The position numbers were made by a program, and so were the translations under genes. The notes under the pieces are model-generated. The model did not search any database, had not been told where the DNA came from, and was given only the letters and a program-made list of their open reading frames with translations. From NCBI RefSeq assembly GCF_002875945.1, contig NZ_MCZK01000144.1, positions 184 to 64,183 on the forward strand: a DNA stretch of 64,000 nt, given 5' to 3'. Position 1 is the stretch's first letter. Each line of letters starts with the position of its first letter. Shown here in pieces: positions 27,031 to 36,487 of this stretch. Source of the stretch: Vibrio lentus. Its GTDB lineage: Bacteria > Pseudomonadota > Gammaproteobacteria > Enterobacterales > Vibrionaceae.

Positions 27031-27186
27031 ATGAAGAAAGTCGCGTTGATGCTTTTCCTAGCCACTCAGTTAATGGCATGTACCGAGGTTGGCAGTGAAG
27101 CTTGGTGTGCGGATATGAAAGAGAAGCCTAAAGGCGACTGGACGGCTAATGAAGCCGGTGATTTTGCTAAGCATTGTATTTTCTAA
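27031..27186 (+). CDS. DUF3012 small lipoprotein
   Basis: This 51-residue protein starts MKKVALMLFLATQLMAC: a short signal peptide with a lipobox (LMAC, Cys17). The mature part, EVGSEAWCADMKEKPKGDW and TANEAGDFAKHC, is the DUF3012 domain. It has two further cysteines (about 26 and 49) that could form a disulfide. The function is unknown. It is a short gene easily missed by length filters. A strong terminator follows. Confidence 0.88.
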   Translation: MKKVALMLFLATQLMACTEVGSEAWCADMKEKPKGDWTANEAGDFAKHCIF

Positions 27187-27230
27187 ATAGGCACTAACTA
27201 CTCCAGAGTTTTTCTATTTTTTAGATAAAA

Positions 27231-27269
27231 AAACGACCGCTAGGTAGACCGAAGTACCTAGGGTCGTTT
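27231..27269. terminator. Bidirectional terminator
   Basis: AAACGACC pairs with GGTCGTTT, and CTAGGTA with TACCTAG, around an 8-nt loop. A run of A lies upstream. It separates the DUF3012 gene from the convergent phnE. Confidence 0.85.
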
Positions 27270-27349
27270 GAGCTTCAAAATGCTAGATAAGCTCTTAACT
27301 TTCAAACAAAACACATGTTACAAAAAACATAGTGAACACAACACACTCA

Positions 27350-28153
27350 TTAGATCAGCTTGTTACGGATGTGGATCACCACTGCTTCTGCAACAATAAC
27401 CACGGCGAAGATACTCACTAATACCATTGAAACTTTTTGCCACTCAAATAGGTTCTGAGCATCGTTTAGCACCACGCCAATACCACCAGCGCCCACCAAA
27501 CCCAGTACCGCAGACTCACGCACGTTGATGTCCCAACGGAACAATACAATGGAATAGAACGCTGGCATCACTTGTGGCCAATAGCCTTTAAGTAAAACGC
27601 TCATCCAAGAAGCGCCTGTCGCGCGTAAAGCTTCAATAGGCCCCATGTTCACTTCAGCAATTGCTTCCGCTAGCAGCTTCCCTACAAAGCCGATACTGCG
27701 AATGGCAATCGCCATAATACCTGCGAGAACACCGGGGCCAAACAGTGCGATGAACAACAACGCCCAAACCAATGAATTCACTGAGCGTGAAGACACGAGA
27801 AAGAATTGAGCAATCCAGTTCAAGGCTTTATTCGGAGTGATATTTGGCGCGTTCATCAGTGCCAAAGGAATTGCAAAAACCAAGGTAAACAAGGTACCTA
27901 ACGTAGCGATGTGCAGTGTTTCAATCATCGCTGCGTGAATCGACTCAGGATAGAACGCGTAGTCCATTGGCACCATTCGTTCGAACATGTCGGCAAACTG
28001 CGCTGGCGCGTCGTATAAAAACTCTGGAATCACTTCAACGGTCTGCCAAGACCACACGATGGCGCACACAAGGCTAAGGTAAACAGCAAATCGAGCCACA
28101 CGTTCGTTTGGTGTAAAGCGCTGCCACTCTCTATCGATAGATGCAGTTGTCAT
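27350..28153 (-). CDS. phnE: Phosphonate-type ABC permease PhnE, second copy
   Basis: This 267-residue inner-membrane permease has about six helices. It carries the EAA-type coupling loop (EALRATGASWMSVLLKGYWPQ) and VRESAVLGLVGAGGIG. It is the last gene of the importer operon. Its start shares one base with the stop of the first permease gene. Two different PhnE proteins would form the heterodimeric channel. Confidence 0.9.
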   Translation of the reverse strand: MTTASIDREWQRFTPNERVARFAVYLSLVCAIVWSWQTVEVIPEFLYDAPAQFADMFERMVPMDYAFYPESIHAAMIETLHIATLGTLFTLVFAIPLALMNAPNITPNKALNWIAQFFLVSSRSVNSLVWALLFIALFGPGVLAGIMAIAIRSIGFVGKLLAEAIAEVNMGPIEALRATGASWMSVLLKGYWPQVMPAFYSIVLFRWDINVRESAVLGLVGAGGIGVVLNDAQNLFEWQKVSMVLVSIFAVVIVAEAVVIHIRNKLI

Positions 28154-28977
28154 TAGAAGATTCTCCTAACAATATTGGAAAGAAATTCACCCACAAGAAT
28201 CAACGCGATAATGGTGATCAAAATAGCGGCGACGAAGTCGTAGTCAAAACGTTGGAATGCCGAGAAAAGTGTACCGCCAAGGCCACCCGCACCCACGATG
28301 CCAACCATGGTTGAATTACGTAAGTTTGAGTCCAACTGATAGCTTGCGAAACCAATGAAACGAGTAAATACCTGAGGCATCACCGCGTACAAAATGACGC
28401 TGACAAAACTCGCCCCCGTCGCTTTAATCGCTTCAACCGGTTTAAAAGAAATCTCTTCAATCGCTTCAGCAAACAACTTGGCGATGAAACCGATGGATGC
28501 AAATACTAAAGTCAGGATCCCAGCTAGAGCACCAAAGCCAACCGCTTTCACAAACAAGATAGCGATAATCACTGGGTGGAAAGAACGACATAGTGCGATG
28601 AAGCCACGAATCGGTGTTGATACAATCGAAGGCATCATGTTTCTCGCAGCAAGTAAGCCAAGAAACAGCGAAATGACGATGCCGAAGAAACTCGAAATGA
28701 TCGCTATCTGTAAGCTCTCCGCTAAGCCACTTAGCAGTAGATTAGTACGCGAAAAATCTGGCGGAAACATTCTTGATAGTAACCGCTCACTTTCACCAAA
28801 ACCGATGACCAAACGATCAAAGGTCAGTCCTAACGTCGCAAAGCTGTAAAACAGGTAGCCAATGATTGCAGCGATAATGGCACGGTTAGTCCATGAGGTT
28901 TTGAACGGGTTTTCGTGCTTCGCTGGCGATGAGCTTGATGAAACGCTTGGCGACGAGTTTGGATTTAATCCAGCCAT
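28153..28977 (-). CDS. phnE: Phosphonate-type ABC permease PhnE, first copy
   Basis: This 274-residue permease has a Ser-rich cytoplasmic N-terminus and about six helices. The coupling loop is [21 protein letters not shown], and [19 protein letters not shown] follows near the end. The start overlaps the phnC stop by 13 bp, so translation is coupled. The sequence pairs it with the second permease. Confidence 0.9.
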   Translation of the reverse strand: MAGLNPNSSPSVSSSSSPAKHENPFKTSWTNRAIIAAIIGYLFYSFATLGLTFDRLVIGFGESERLLSRMFPPDFSRTNLLLSGLAESLQIAIISSFFGIVISLFLGLLAARNMMPSIVSTPIRGFIALCRSFHPVIIAILFVKAVGFGALAGILTLVFASIGFIAKLFAEAIEEISFKPVEAIKATGASFVSVILYAVMPQVFTRFIGFASYQLDSNLRNSTMVGIVGAGGLGGTLFSAFQRFDYDFVAAILITIIALILVGEFLSNIVRRIF

Positions 28978-29735
28978 GACTCACCCCCATAAATGATTTT
29001 TAGGTCTTCTTCTGAAATACCTTCAGGGCTGCCATCGTAATGCACCTTGCCATTACACATGCCGATGATGCGCTTGGCATAACGCTTGGCTAAGTTCACA
29101 TCATGGATATTAACCAACACTGGGATGTTTTTCTGTTCTGCGAATGTCTCCATCAACTCCATGATCTCAACCGCTGTTTTCGGGTCGAGTGATGACGTTG
29201 GTTCATCCGCCAATAAGATATATGGGTCTTGCATAACGGCGCGAGCGATACCGACACGCTGTCTTTGCCCGCCCGATAAACTGTCGGCACGTTGGTTGGC
29301 AAAATCTTGTAGGCCTACAAATTCAAGTAACTCGAACGCTTTTGCTAAGTCTTGCGCAGAGTAATTACGACGCCATGCATTCCAAGCGGTCATGTAACCC
29401 AAACGGCCACTCAACACGTTCTCGATAACCGTTAAACGTTCGACTAAGTTATATTCTTGGAACACCATGCCGATATGTCGACGCTGTTTACGTAGCGCTT
29501 GGCCTTTTAATTGAGTCAGGTCTGCGCCATCAAAAATGATTTCACCTTGGCTTGGATCGTTGAGTCGGTTGATACAGCGCAGAAGCGTACTTTTACCGGT
29601 ACCAGATGGACCAATGATCGCGATGATACCTGGCTCATCGATATCAATATTAATGCCTTTAAGGATTGGCTTGCCTGCCACGTATTCGTGGAAAAGGTTG
29701 TTTATCTTTATTCCTTCATAGCTTGCTACGGCCAT
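28965..29735 (-). CDS. phnC: Phosphonate-type ABC ATPase PhnC
   Basis: This 256-residue ATPase has Walker [10 protein letters not shown] (about 42-50), the Q-loop [10 protein letters not shown], the signature [14 protein letters not shown], Walker [14 protein letters not shown], and the H-loop VNIHDVNLA. PhnC energises import of phosphonates or related phosphorus compounds. AAGGA precedes its start. It lies 130 bp downstream of phnD. Confidence 0.93.
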   Translation of the reverse strand: MAVASYEGIKINNLFHEYVAGKPILKGINIDIDEPGIIAIIGPSGTGKSTLLRCINRLNDPSQGEIIFDGADLTQLKGQALRKQRRHIGMVFQEYNLVERLTVIENVLSGRLGYMTAWNAWRRNYSAQDLAKAFELLEFVGLQDFANQRADSLSGGQRQRVGIARAVMQDPYILLADEPTSSLDPKTAVEIMELMETFAEQKNIPVLVNIHDVNLAKRYAKRIIGMCNGKVHYDGSPEGISEEDLKIIYGGESWLD

Positions 29736-29865
29736 ACTGCATTTCCTTGTGCGAATTTTAGAATGATCTATGCCCTACCCGCGAGGGCATAGATTTATAG
29801 TTGAGGTAAGTGTTTTGGGAGACCTAGGCCTGATATAAAACCTAAGTCTTCTTTGGAACCAAGAA

Positions 29866-30906
29866 TTAGCCGTTGTTTGCTTGTTTTGCTAGCTCAGCGG
29901 CTTTTTTCTTTGCACGTTTAGCCGCATCTTTTTCAGCCAATTTCTTCAGGCCAGTTTTTGTGTAAGCCGTACCTGTCGCATGAGCGATATCACGAATCAC
30001 ATCCCACTCTTCTTTGTAGCTGATTGGAGAGAAACGGTCGGCACCTTTAAACGATGCGCTCATTTCTGGTGTAAAGCGGTAGCTAAAGAAAGCCTCGTTG
30101 ATCTTCTCAACGAGTTCTGGTTTTAGGTTGTAAGCATAGCCAAACGCAGACGTTGGGAAGCGTGGGCTACGGTAGATGATCTTCAGTTCAGAATCATCGA
30201 CACGACCTGCTGCAACCATACGATCGTAAACGTCCGATGCCACAGGTGCCGCATCATAGTCTCCGTTGAACACACCGAGAATAGATTGGTCATGCTTACC
30301 TGAGTAAAGCACTTTGTAATCTTCATCTGGCACTAGGCCTTTCGCTGGGAATAACGCACGAGGAGCTAGGTTGCCAGAGTTGGAAGATGCAGAAGTATGT
30401 GCAACCTTTTTGCCTTTCAGATCAGACATTTTGTTAATGCCGCTGTCTTTACGCACAATCGTGATTAGGTTGTAGCCTTGGAAGCCAGACTCGTCGCCTT
30501 TCACTGCGATAGGAACGTAACCCGCGAGGTTAACTGCGTAGCCAGTCGGGCCAGTAGAGAAACCTGCAACATGCAGTCGACCAGAACGCATCGCTTCTAC
30601 TTGTGCAGAGTTTGAGTGCACCGTGTAGTAAATCACTCGCTTACCCGTGATTTTACTTAGGTGAGCTTGGAAGTCGGCAAACGCATCTTTGTATAACGCT
30701 GGGTCTTCTACCGGCGTGTAGGTAAACACAAGCGTACTTGGGTCGTTCCACTCATCTGGATTCTTTGGTGAATCGGCGACCAAATCTTGGTTTTCATCAC
30801 AGTATCGATCGTCTAACACACCACGACTAGAGCAGTCGCTTGCCATAGCCATTGAAGGAAGTAGTAATGAGCTAGCGATTAACAGTCCTTTAACACTGAT
30901 TTTCAT
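29866..30906 (-). CDS. phnD: Phosphonate-type binding protein PhnD
   Basis: This 346-residue periplasmic binding protein has a signal peptide (1-22, AMA-S). An extra segment (DCSSRGVLDDRYCDENQD) has two cysteines that could form a disulfide. The PhnD fold follows: LVFTYTPVEDP, AGFSTGPTGYAVNLAGY, SSNSGNLAPRALF. The C-terminus is an unusual Lys/Ala-rich helix (AKRAKKKAAELAKQ). The ATG at 30906, preceded by AAGG, is preferred over a TTG two codons earlier. A sigma-54 promoter lies 45 bp upstream. The real ligand is not known. Confidence 0.9.
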   Translation of the reverse strand: MKISVKGLLIASSLLLPSMAMASDCSSRGVLDDRYCDENQDLVADSPKNPDEWNDPSTLVFTYTPVEDPALYKDAFADFQAHLSKITGKRVIYYTVHSNSAQVEAMRSGRLHVAGFSTGPTGYAVNLAGYVPIAVKGDESGFQGYNLITIVRKDSGINKMSDLKGKKVAHTSASSNSGNLAPRALFPAKGLVPDEDYKVLYSGKHDQSILGVFNGDYDAAPVASDVYDRMVAAGRVDDSELKIIYRSPRFPTSAFGYAYNLKPELVEKINEAFFSYRFTPEMSASFKGADRFSPISYKEEWDVIRDIAHATGTAYTKTGLKKLAEKDAAKRAKKKAAELAKQANNG

Positions 30907-30950
30907 ATTCAAACCTTACTTTTACTTATTGTTGAAAGTCACCTTCGCTA

Positions 30951-30967
30951 TTGCAGCCTTTGTGCCA
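30951..30967 (-). promoter_or_regulatory. Sigma-54 promoter of phnD
   Basis: On the minus strand, TGGCAC-AAAGG-CTGCA has the invariant GG and GC dinucleotides at the correct spacing. Four of the five -12 positions fit TTGCA. It lies about 45 bp upstream of phnD. Confidence 0.8.
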
Positions 30968-31096
30968 CCTTTTAATTCCATTAATTTCAACAGCTTAAAA
31001 TCAACCCCAAATTGGAAAATTACTTTTGTGTCATTACTGTCCAAGCAAGAAGTGTCTATTTGGGTCATTTCTGTCTCACCAATTTCGGTGGTAAAA

Positions 31097-31116
31097 AAAG
31101 AGCCCGAAGGCTCTTT
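31097..31116 (-). terminator. Terminator of the phosphodiesterase gene
   Basis: AAAGAGCC and GGCTCTTT form a perfect 8-bp stem with a tetraloop (TTCG on the minus strand), then T's. Confidence 0.85.
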
Positions 31117-31206
31117 GGTTCACTGCTTTTTCTCTTATTATTCTTTGGCTAAGTGCTCTCTTTACAAACGCTATAATTAGCGACGTAACAGCGCTCTCTG
31201 AATAGC

Positions 31207-32427
31207 CTAAGCGTCGCTGTCCATGCAGTTTGCGTAATAAGTTACCGTTGCAGGCCAGTCGCTGAATACGCCCATAACACCGACATCTTGCGCCAGTACA
31301 TCAAGCATTTTCATCATGTCACCATCATTGTTGATGCCGTCTTTCACGCTTTGGTAATACCAACCGCCGCCTTGCGCTAGTGGGCCCGAACGCTCAAGTG
31401 TCCATGCAATAATCTCAAGGTCAGCATCCTTTGCCAGTTTCGCGTAGTTTGACGCAACCAATTCGTTGTTCTCACCTAGTTCAACCAAAGCAAACAGAGG
31501 TGGCGCGATGATATTCACACCCGCATCGTGAAGCTCTTTCATGTTTTCAACAGACGCGACAAAGTCCGCTTGCTCATAGACACGGTCGTCAAGATAAACG
31601 GCTTGCTTACCGAACTTAGGCGTCTCATTAACCCAGTACTTCACATCATCTAAGTTGAATGACTGCAAGTAAGTCTCCGAAGGCTCAAAGCCCGCCTCTT
31701 TCAGCTCATCCACCAGCTTCTGCGCGTACATCTCTTGGCTAAAACCATTAAAAGGCATTTCTACCGCCGCCAATTTCAGCTCAGGAGTCACCTTTACGCC
31801 GTGCTCTTTAAACAATGCCGCACTTTCGGCGTGTGTCATCAGTGTGCCACTTTGGCTGTAAAGATCCGTTCTCCAACCAGGTGTGCCATTCATGTACTCT
31901 TCGACAGTGGTTGCTTTTGGATTCGCACCATCCATTTTCCCTTTCAGGGTTTTAAACTCCGCTAGCGTGAAATCAGAGGTACGACACTCAACCTGCGCAT
32001 CTTCGCCTGTCGCCGGGTTGGCTGGCGTGAACGGTGTTGAACACTTCTTAGCGAGATCTGGATGCGCCAAAACATCGGTTGTGGTGTGCAGATCACTTTG
32101 AGAGTGACGACATACCAACGCCTTGTCTTTGGTGAAAGTCACATCACATTCCACGACGCCTGCGCCCATTTGAATAGCCGCTAAGTAGGATTCCTTGGTG
32201 TGCTCAGGAAACTGCATCGCAGCTCCGCGATGTCCAATAGAAAAATCACTACGATGAAAAGGTCCTTCACTGCAACTCAACAGCTTGGTTTTCAAAGGGC
32301 TCTCATCCATATTGTTCACTAAAAAGAGGGGACGAGGACCTAAGTCGGCTGATTCTGCTGCGGCCCATGCCGTCATCGAGCTCACACCGAGTATCAGAGC
32401 AATCGAGCCTTTCAGTATTTGCTTCAT
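31207..32427 (-). CDS. Periplasmic glycerophosphodiester phosphodiesterase
   Basis: This 406-residue enzyme has a signal peptide ([14 protein letters not shown] to AWA). The GDPD TIM barrel includes [31 protein letters not shown] (catalytic and metal ligands), and a final FSDWPATV. It would split glycerophosphodiesters into glycerol 3-phosphate and an alcohol outside the cytoplasm. The start at 32427 is chosen for its AAGGAG site. It has its own sigma-54 promoter and ends 300 bp before phnD. Confidence 0.9.
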   Translation of the reverse strand: MKQILKGSIALILGVSSMTAWAAAESADLGPRPLFLVNNMDESPLKTKLLSCSEGPFHRSDFSIGHRGAAMQFPEHTKESYLAAIQMGAGVVECDVTFTKDKALVCRHSQSDLHTTTDVLAHPDLAKKCSTPFTPANPATGEDAQVECRTSDFTLAEFKTLKGKMDGANPKATTVEEYMNGTPGWRTDLYSQSGTLMTHAESAALFKEHGVKVTPELKLAAVEMPFNGFSQEMYAQKLVDELKEAGFEPSETYLQSFNLDDVKYWVNETPKFGKQAVYLDDRVYEQADFVASVENMKELHDAGVNIIAPPLFALVELGENNELVASNYAKLAKDADLEIIAWTLERSGPLAQGGGWYYQSVKDGINNDGDMMKMLDVLAQDVGVMGVFSDWPATVTYYANCMDSDA

Positions 32428-32577
32428 GTTTGTATCTCCTTGCAACAAGCAATTATTTTTCTAACTTCCTTTATTCGATCATTCAGTGTTGGATAGCTGT
32501 CATATATAGATAGTTGTCATATAAATTTGGGCTCAACACCGAATAACCTCATGTGAACGTATGCCACAATGTAGTGA

Positions 32578-32594
32578 TTGCACGCATTGTGCCA
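32578..32594 (-). promoter_or_regulatory. Sigma-54 promoter of the phosphodiesterase gene
   Basis: On the minus strand, TGGCAC-AATGC-GTGCA keeps the invariant GG and GC and their spacing, and differs from consensus at one -12 position. It is about 150 bp upstream of the gene. Confidence 0.8.
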
Positions 32595-32722
32595 AATGTT
32601 AAAGCCCTTTTATTACAATTACTTGAAACAGTTAACCATTCGACTAAAAGTTAAATGGGTCATTGTTGTCTTTTGCATTTTCTTTTAGTTTTGGTTTTCC
32701 ATTTAACAAACAACTGAACCAA

Positions 32723-34075
32723 CTAGGCCTTGAAACTCTCTTTATCCAATTGATGTTTCTTCATTTTTCGATAAAGCGTTTTGCGTGGTAGGTTCAGCTT
32801 GCTTGAGACCTCATTGATATTGCCTGCGCTCTCTATCAACGCTTCAGTCAGAACATTTCGTTCGTACTGTTCCATCTGTTTTTCAAAAGCGAAATCTTCT
32901 CCGGACGACTCACAAATCGGCGATTGAAGATCAAAGCCATCACCAACAATACCGAGCACAAACCGGTCGGCGACATTGCGTAATTCGCGCACGTTACCCG
33001 GCCATTCGTGTCGACATAATTGCTGTATTTGTTCGGGATAAATCGTTGATGGGCGTGTCTTGTATTTGTGGCTCGCTTGAATCACAAAGTGGCGGAACAA
33101 CACCTGAATGTCCTCTTTGCGTTGACGCAATGCGGGAAGATTTAAGCTAGCAATATTGAGGCGATAGAAGAGATCGGCTCTGAATTCACCCGTTTCGCTC
33201 AAGCTCGCGAGATCAGCTTTGCTGGCGGCTACCACCACGATATCGACCGGGATTAACTCGTTACCACCAACGCGCTCGATCATTCTTTCTTGAATGACGC
33301 GCAGCAGTTTAATTTGTACCGCAATCGGCATGCTTTCTATTTCATCAAGAAACAGAGTACCGCCATTGGCTTGTTCTATTTTGCCAATGCGTTTCTTGTT
33401 GGCACTGGTAAACGAGCCCGCTTCATGACCAAACAACTCACTTTCGATAATGCTTTCTGTCATCCCACCACAGTTGATCGCAACAAAGGGCTTCGCCTTA
33501 CGACGGCTAAATTGATGCAACGCGCGAGCAATCACCTCTTTGCCCGTTCCTGTTTCGCCGTTGATGATGGTATCAACACCAGTATGAGACAGTGCGAGCA
33601 CTTGCTTACGTATCGTATCCATCGCTTTTGATTGGCCAATAACCACCGTTTCAATCGGTAACTCAGCTTCCTCATCACCGTCTGTAGCTGCTGGGCAATT
33701 GTGCTGAGACTGTGCCAACGCTAAATCGAGCTTCTCTACCAGCTCACTGGCATTAAGTGGCTTTTCTAAAAAGTCGAAAGCCCCTAGCTTCATTGCCTCT
33801 ATCGCCATGGGAATATCTCCATGGCCACTCATCAACAATACAGGAACGTTAGCGGCTCTATGTTGAATTGAACTCAGCAGCGTAAGCCCATCCACCTGTG
33901 GCATTCGTACATCACACAATACAACCGACTGGCTGTTTGCTTTGAGCGATTTAAGGCCAAGGTTAGGGTCGGTAAAAGTCGTCACGCTAAACCCTTCTAG
34001 CTCCAACATTTCACTCACGGCTTCAACGACATCGATTTCATCATCGATTAGAACTATGTGTTTTTCTGCAGTCAT
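32723..34075 (-). CDS. Sigma-54 response regulator, DctD/NtrC type
   Basis: This 450-residue regulator has a receiver domain (IDDE, phospho-accepting Asp55 region CDVRMP, MSGHGD, FLEKP). A sigma-54-interacting AAA+ domain follows: Walker A GETGTGKE, Walker B GGTLFLDEIE, and arginine finger RADLFYRL. The Fis-type helix-turn-helix is at the end (GNINEVSSKLNLPRKTLYRKMKK). The usual GAFTGA loop reads GSFTSA. The gene overlaps the sensor kinase by 4 bp. The two sigma-54 promoters nearby are its likely targets. Confidence 0.92.
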   Translation of the reverse strand: MTAEKHIVLIDDEIDVVEAVSEMLELEGFSVTTFTDPNLGLKSLKANSQSVVLCDVRMPQVDGLTLLSSIQHRAANVPVLLMSGHGDIPMAIEAMKLGAFDFLEKPLNASELVEKLDLALAQSQHNCPAATDGDEEAELPIETVVIGQSKAMDTIRKQVLALSHTGVDTIINGETGTGKEVIARALHQFSRRKAKPFVAINCGGMTESIIESELFGHEAGSFTSANKKRIGKIEQANGGTLFLDEIESMPIAVQIKLLRVIQERMIERVGGNELIPVDIVVVAASKADLASLSETGEFRADLFYRLNIASLNLPALRQRKEDIQVLFRHFVIQASHKYKTRPSTIYPEQIQQLCRHEWPGNVRELRNVADRFVLGIVGDGFDLQSPICESSGEDFAFEKQMEQYERNVLTEALIESAGNINEVSSKLNLPRKTLYRKMKKHQLDKESFKA

Positions 34076-36045
34076 GAGGCTATGCCTTTTGGTAGAGTGA
34101 CGATAAAAGTAGTGCCTTGGTGTTCAACGGATTCCACGTGAATCGAGCCGCCAAAGTCTTTTATGATGTTGTATGCGATAGACAAACCGAGCCCAAGCCC
34201 CTTACCTGTTGTCTTGCGGGTATAAAATGGATCAAACAGATGCGGAATGTCCTCTTCAGGTATCCCTGATCCGTTGTCCATAACCAAAATCTGGATGGTA
34301 TTCGAATGCTCTTGAGTGGAGATGCTGAGCTCTGGTTGCTCTCTGTGCTCAACGGCATCCAGAGCATTGCTGATCAAATTCACCAGTACCTGTTCTAAGC
34401 GAATGCTGTTGGCTCGAACCACCTGGTCGCTTTGTGGTGAATACTGTATCGACACTGCGCTCTGTCTGGTTTCAAACAGGTCAATTGCATCACCGACGAC
34501 CTTATCCAATTCAACGTTATCAATCTTGCCATCGCTCTTACGCGAGAAGGCTTTTAAGTGACGAGTTATCGCAGCCACTTTGTCTAACAAGACCTCGATC
34601 TTTTTCAGGTTCTCTTCTGCCCTGTCTGGCCTTTGCTTACCTAACCATAATTGAGCACTTCGAACGTGACTGTTCACTGCGGTCAGAGGTTGATTGATCT
34701 CATGCGTGATCCCGACACTTAATTGCCCAAGCGCAGCCAGTTTTCCGGCTTGGATTAACTCGTCTTGAGTCACTCGTAATTTTGCTTCGGCTAAGGTACG
34801 TTCTTCTACCTCTGCTTCTAATTTACGATTGGTTTGCTTAACAACTTTAGCCGTGGTCTGGAATACCTTTAGGTACTTGGCCATTTGCGTCACTTCGTCT
34901 TTGCCACGAATGGAAACCTCGGTATCTAAATGGCCGGTAGAAATCGCGAACATGTTGTCTTTGAGCTGTAAAAGCCGTTCTAAAATACTCTTACGTACGT
35001 AGAACCACGAAATGGCAGCGGCAGCCAACACGCTAAACAGAGAAAGAAAAAGAGAGAGTTGCTGATTCGATTGTAAAGACAGCTGCGCTTGTTGAATCGA
35101 TTGGTCAATATTGCTATTCACCTTGCTGGTGTTGCTTTCGATTTGCACGGTTAACTGATTCAAATGTTCGCGGCTGTTTTGCAGGAAATACTGCTCTTGA
35201 TAGAGATGATCAAGCGCCTTGTTTTTGAGTCCATACAAGCTGCTATCACTTGAGGCGAGGTTATAAATCACCGTGAGTTGATGATCTAACTCAGGAAAAT
35301 CACGTCTTAAATCACCACTGACCCAAAGTTTCCACCACTCTTCACCTACCTGTTCCAAACGGTAACTGGTGTAATCCAACTCATTAAAGCTGGAGTCGTT
35401 ATACAGCTTCTCTACCAAGCCTAATTGGTAATAAAGCAGAGATTTCAACTGGGTATATTGAATTTGATCTTTGGCTGACTCAGGCAAACTATCGAGTGAA
35501 TCACTGGCTTGTTGCAATAGCGGATAAAAGCCTTCAAGCAAATTACGAAGTTCTTGATTGAGTTGTTCTGACTCAATCTCACTTTGATACAACAGACTAA
35601 GACTATTATTAACTTGGGCAATAAGATCTTTAAAATAGGCATGATAATCAGGGAATTGAACCATAACACTATTCATCACTGAAATGGCTTCTTCAATTTT
35701 AAGCATCGCCTGTTTACGCTCTAAATTAGATTCAGCATCACTGAGTTGAGATGAGGTTGTGATAATCACACGCACCATATCATTAAGGCGTGCAGCGTTA
35801 TCTAAGGCGGGGATTTCACTCTCTTTTAATTCAACGAGGCGTTGGTTTAGATCGTCAAAAGTAAAGCTAGAAACAACTGAAAGGAAGATGGTGGTCATCG
35901 ATAGCATAGCAAATGCCAACACCAAACGCAGTTCGATGCCTTTCCAACCAAACCACTTGCGACGCGGGATTTTGATCGAAAACGGGCGTTCAAAACTGTC
36001 TTTATTTTCTATCACCTCGGAGACATGACTACTCACTCGCTCCAC
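34072..36045 (-). CDS. Sensor histidine kinase, DctB-like
   Basis: This 657-residue kinase has a membrane helix (about 36-58), a long helical periplasmic sensor of about 270 residues, and a second helix near 330-350. HAMP, a coiled coil and the H-box GITHEINQPLTAVNSHV (phospho-His) follow. The ATP domain has N-box LVNLISNALDAV and G1/G2 boxes DNGSGIPEED and GKGLGLGLSI. The start is a GTG; another GTG three codons on is better spaced from AGAGGG. It forms a pair with the sigma-54 regulator. Confidence 0.9.
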   Translation of the reverse strand: MERVSSHVSEVIENKDSFERPFSIKIPRRKWFGWKGIELRLVLAFAMLSMTTIFLSVVSSFTFDDLNQRLVELKESEIPALDNAARLNDMVRVIITTSSQLSDAESNLERKQAMLKIEEAISVMNSVMVQFPDYHAYFKDLIAQVNNSLSLLYQSEIESEQLNQELRNLLEGFYPLLQQASDSLDSLPESAKDQIQYTQLKSLLYYQLGLVEKLYNDSSFNELDYTSYRLEQVGEEWWKLWVSGDLRRDFPELDHQLTVIYNLASSDSSLYGLKNKALDHLYQEQYFLQNSREHLNQLTVQIESNTSKVNSNIDQSIQQAQLSLQSNQQLSLFLSLFSVLAAAAISWFYVRKSILERLLQLKDNMFAISTGHLDTEVSIRGKDEVTQMAKYLKVFQTTAKVVKQTNRKLEAEVEERTLAEAKLRVTQDELIQAGKLAALGQLSVGITHEINQPLTAVNSHVRSAQLWLGKQRPDRAEENLKKIEVLLDKVAAITRHLKAFSRKSDGKIDNVELDKVVGDAIDLFETRQSAVSIQYSPQSDQVVRANSIRLEQVLVNLISNALDAVEHREQPELSISTQEHSNTIQILVMDNGSGIPEEDIPHLFDPFYTRKTTGKGLGLGLSIAYNIIKDFGGSIHVESVEHQGTTFIVTLPKGIAS

Positions 36046-36359
36046 CCTCTTCTCATCAATAATCCATAGGAATTGGTCAATGATTCAATCAGTTAGGGCT
36101 TGAGCCTTACTTAGGTTTGCATCAAATAGCTTTAGTGAAACTATTAAATGAAGAGTAACCATTAACATTTCACATAAGATATCATAACAATTATTTTATA
36201 AAGCTTAGGTTGTCTGTTTTGCGATAATAGAAAGTGACCGCACCGACAGAAATGTGATTACTTTATCAATACCAGTCGAGTAAAGTGAATTCATCAGTCT
36301 CAATTAAGCAGTAAAACTCACGTAATATTAATCAGTTAAGGTTTATTGATACCAACAAA

Positions 36360-36389
36360 AAATCGCACAAGCTTTCACTCATGCGATTT
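36360..36389 (-). terminator. Terminator of dgcA
   Basis: AAATCGCA and TGCGATTT form the stem with a 14-nt loop. On the minus strand it is followed by a T run. Confidence 0.75.
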
Positions 36390-36415
36390 CATTTATGTTG
36401 TGACTCTCAACAAGG

Positions 36416-36471
36416 AACTAGGCAACTAGCGATTAGTAACGAGCAACGAGCAACGAGCAACGAGCAACGAG
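36416..36471. repeat. Heptad tandem repeat AACGAGC
   Basis: AACGAGC is repeated four times plus AACGAG (36438-36471). Degenerate units AACTAGGC, AACTAGC and GATTAGT precede it. It lies just past the dgcA stop codon. Confidence 0.85.
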
Positions 36472-36487
36472 GCCATGCTTAACGATC

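Larger units (their letters stand above)
36046..36487. other. 442-bp gap with promoter, terminator and repeat
   Basis: The left part carries the kinase promoter region, A/T-rich with no clear operator. The right part holds the terminator and heptad repeats listed separately. No gene is present. Confidence 0.5.

Noticed and set aside
27350..30906. Full phosphonate degradation locus
   Set aside because: Only transport genes are present; no C-P lyase, PhnW or PhnX type gene was seen.
32631..32660. Upstream activating site for the sigma-54 regulator
   Set aside because: AACCATT and AATGGGT form only a weak inverted repeat, and no second copy was found near phnD.
36416..36471. Possible CRISPR-like array
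   Set aside because: The units are only 7 bp and lie head to tail without spacers, so this is a simple tandem repeat.
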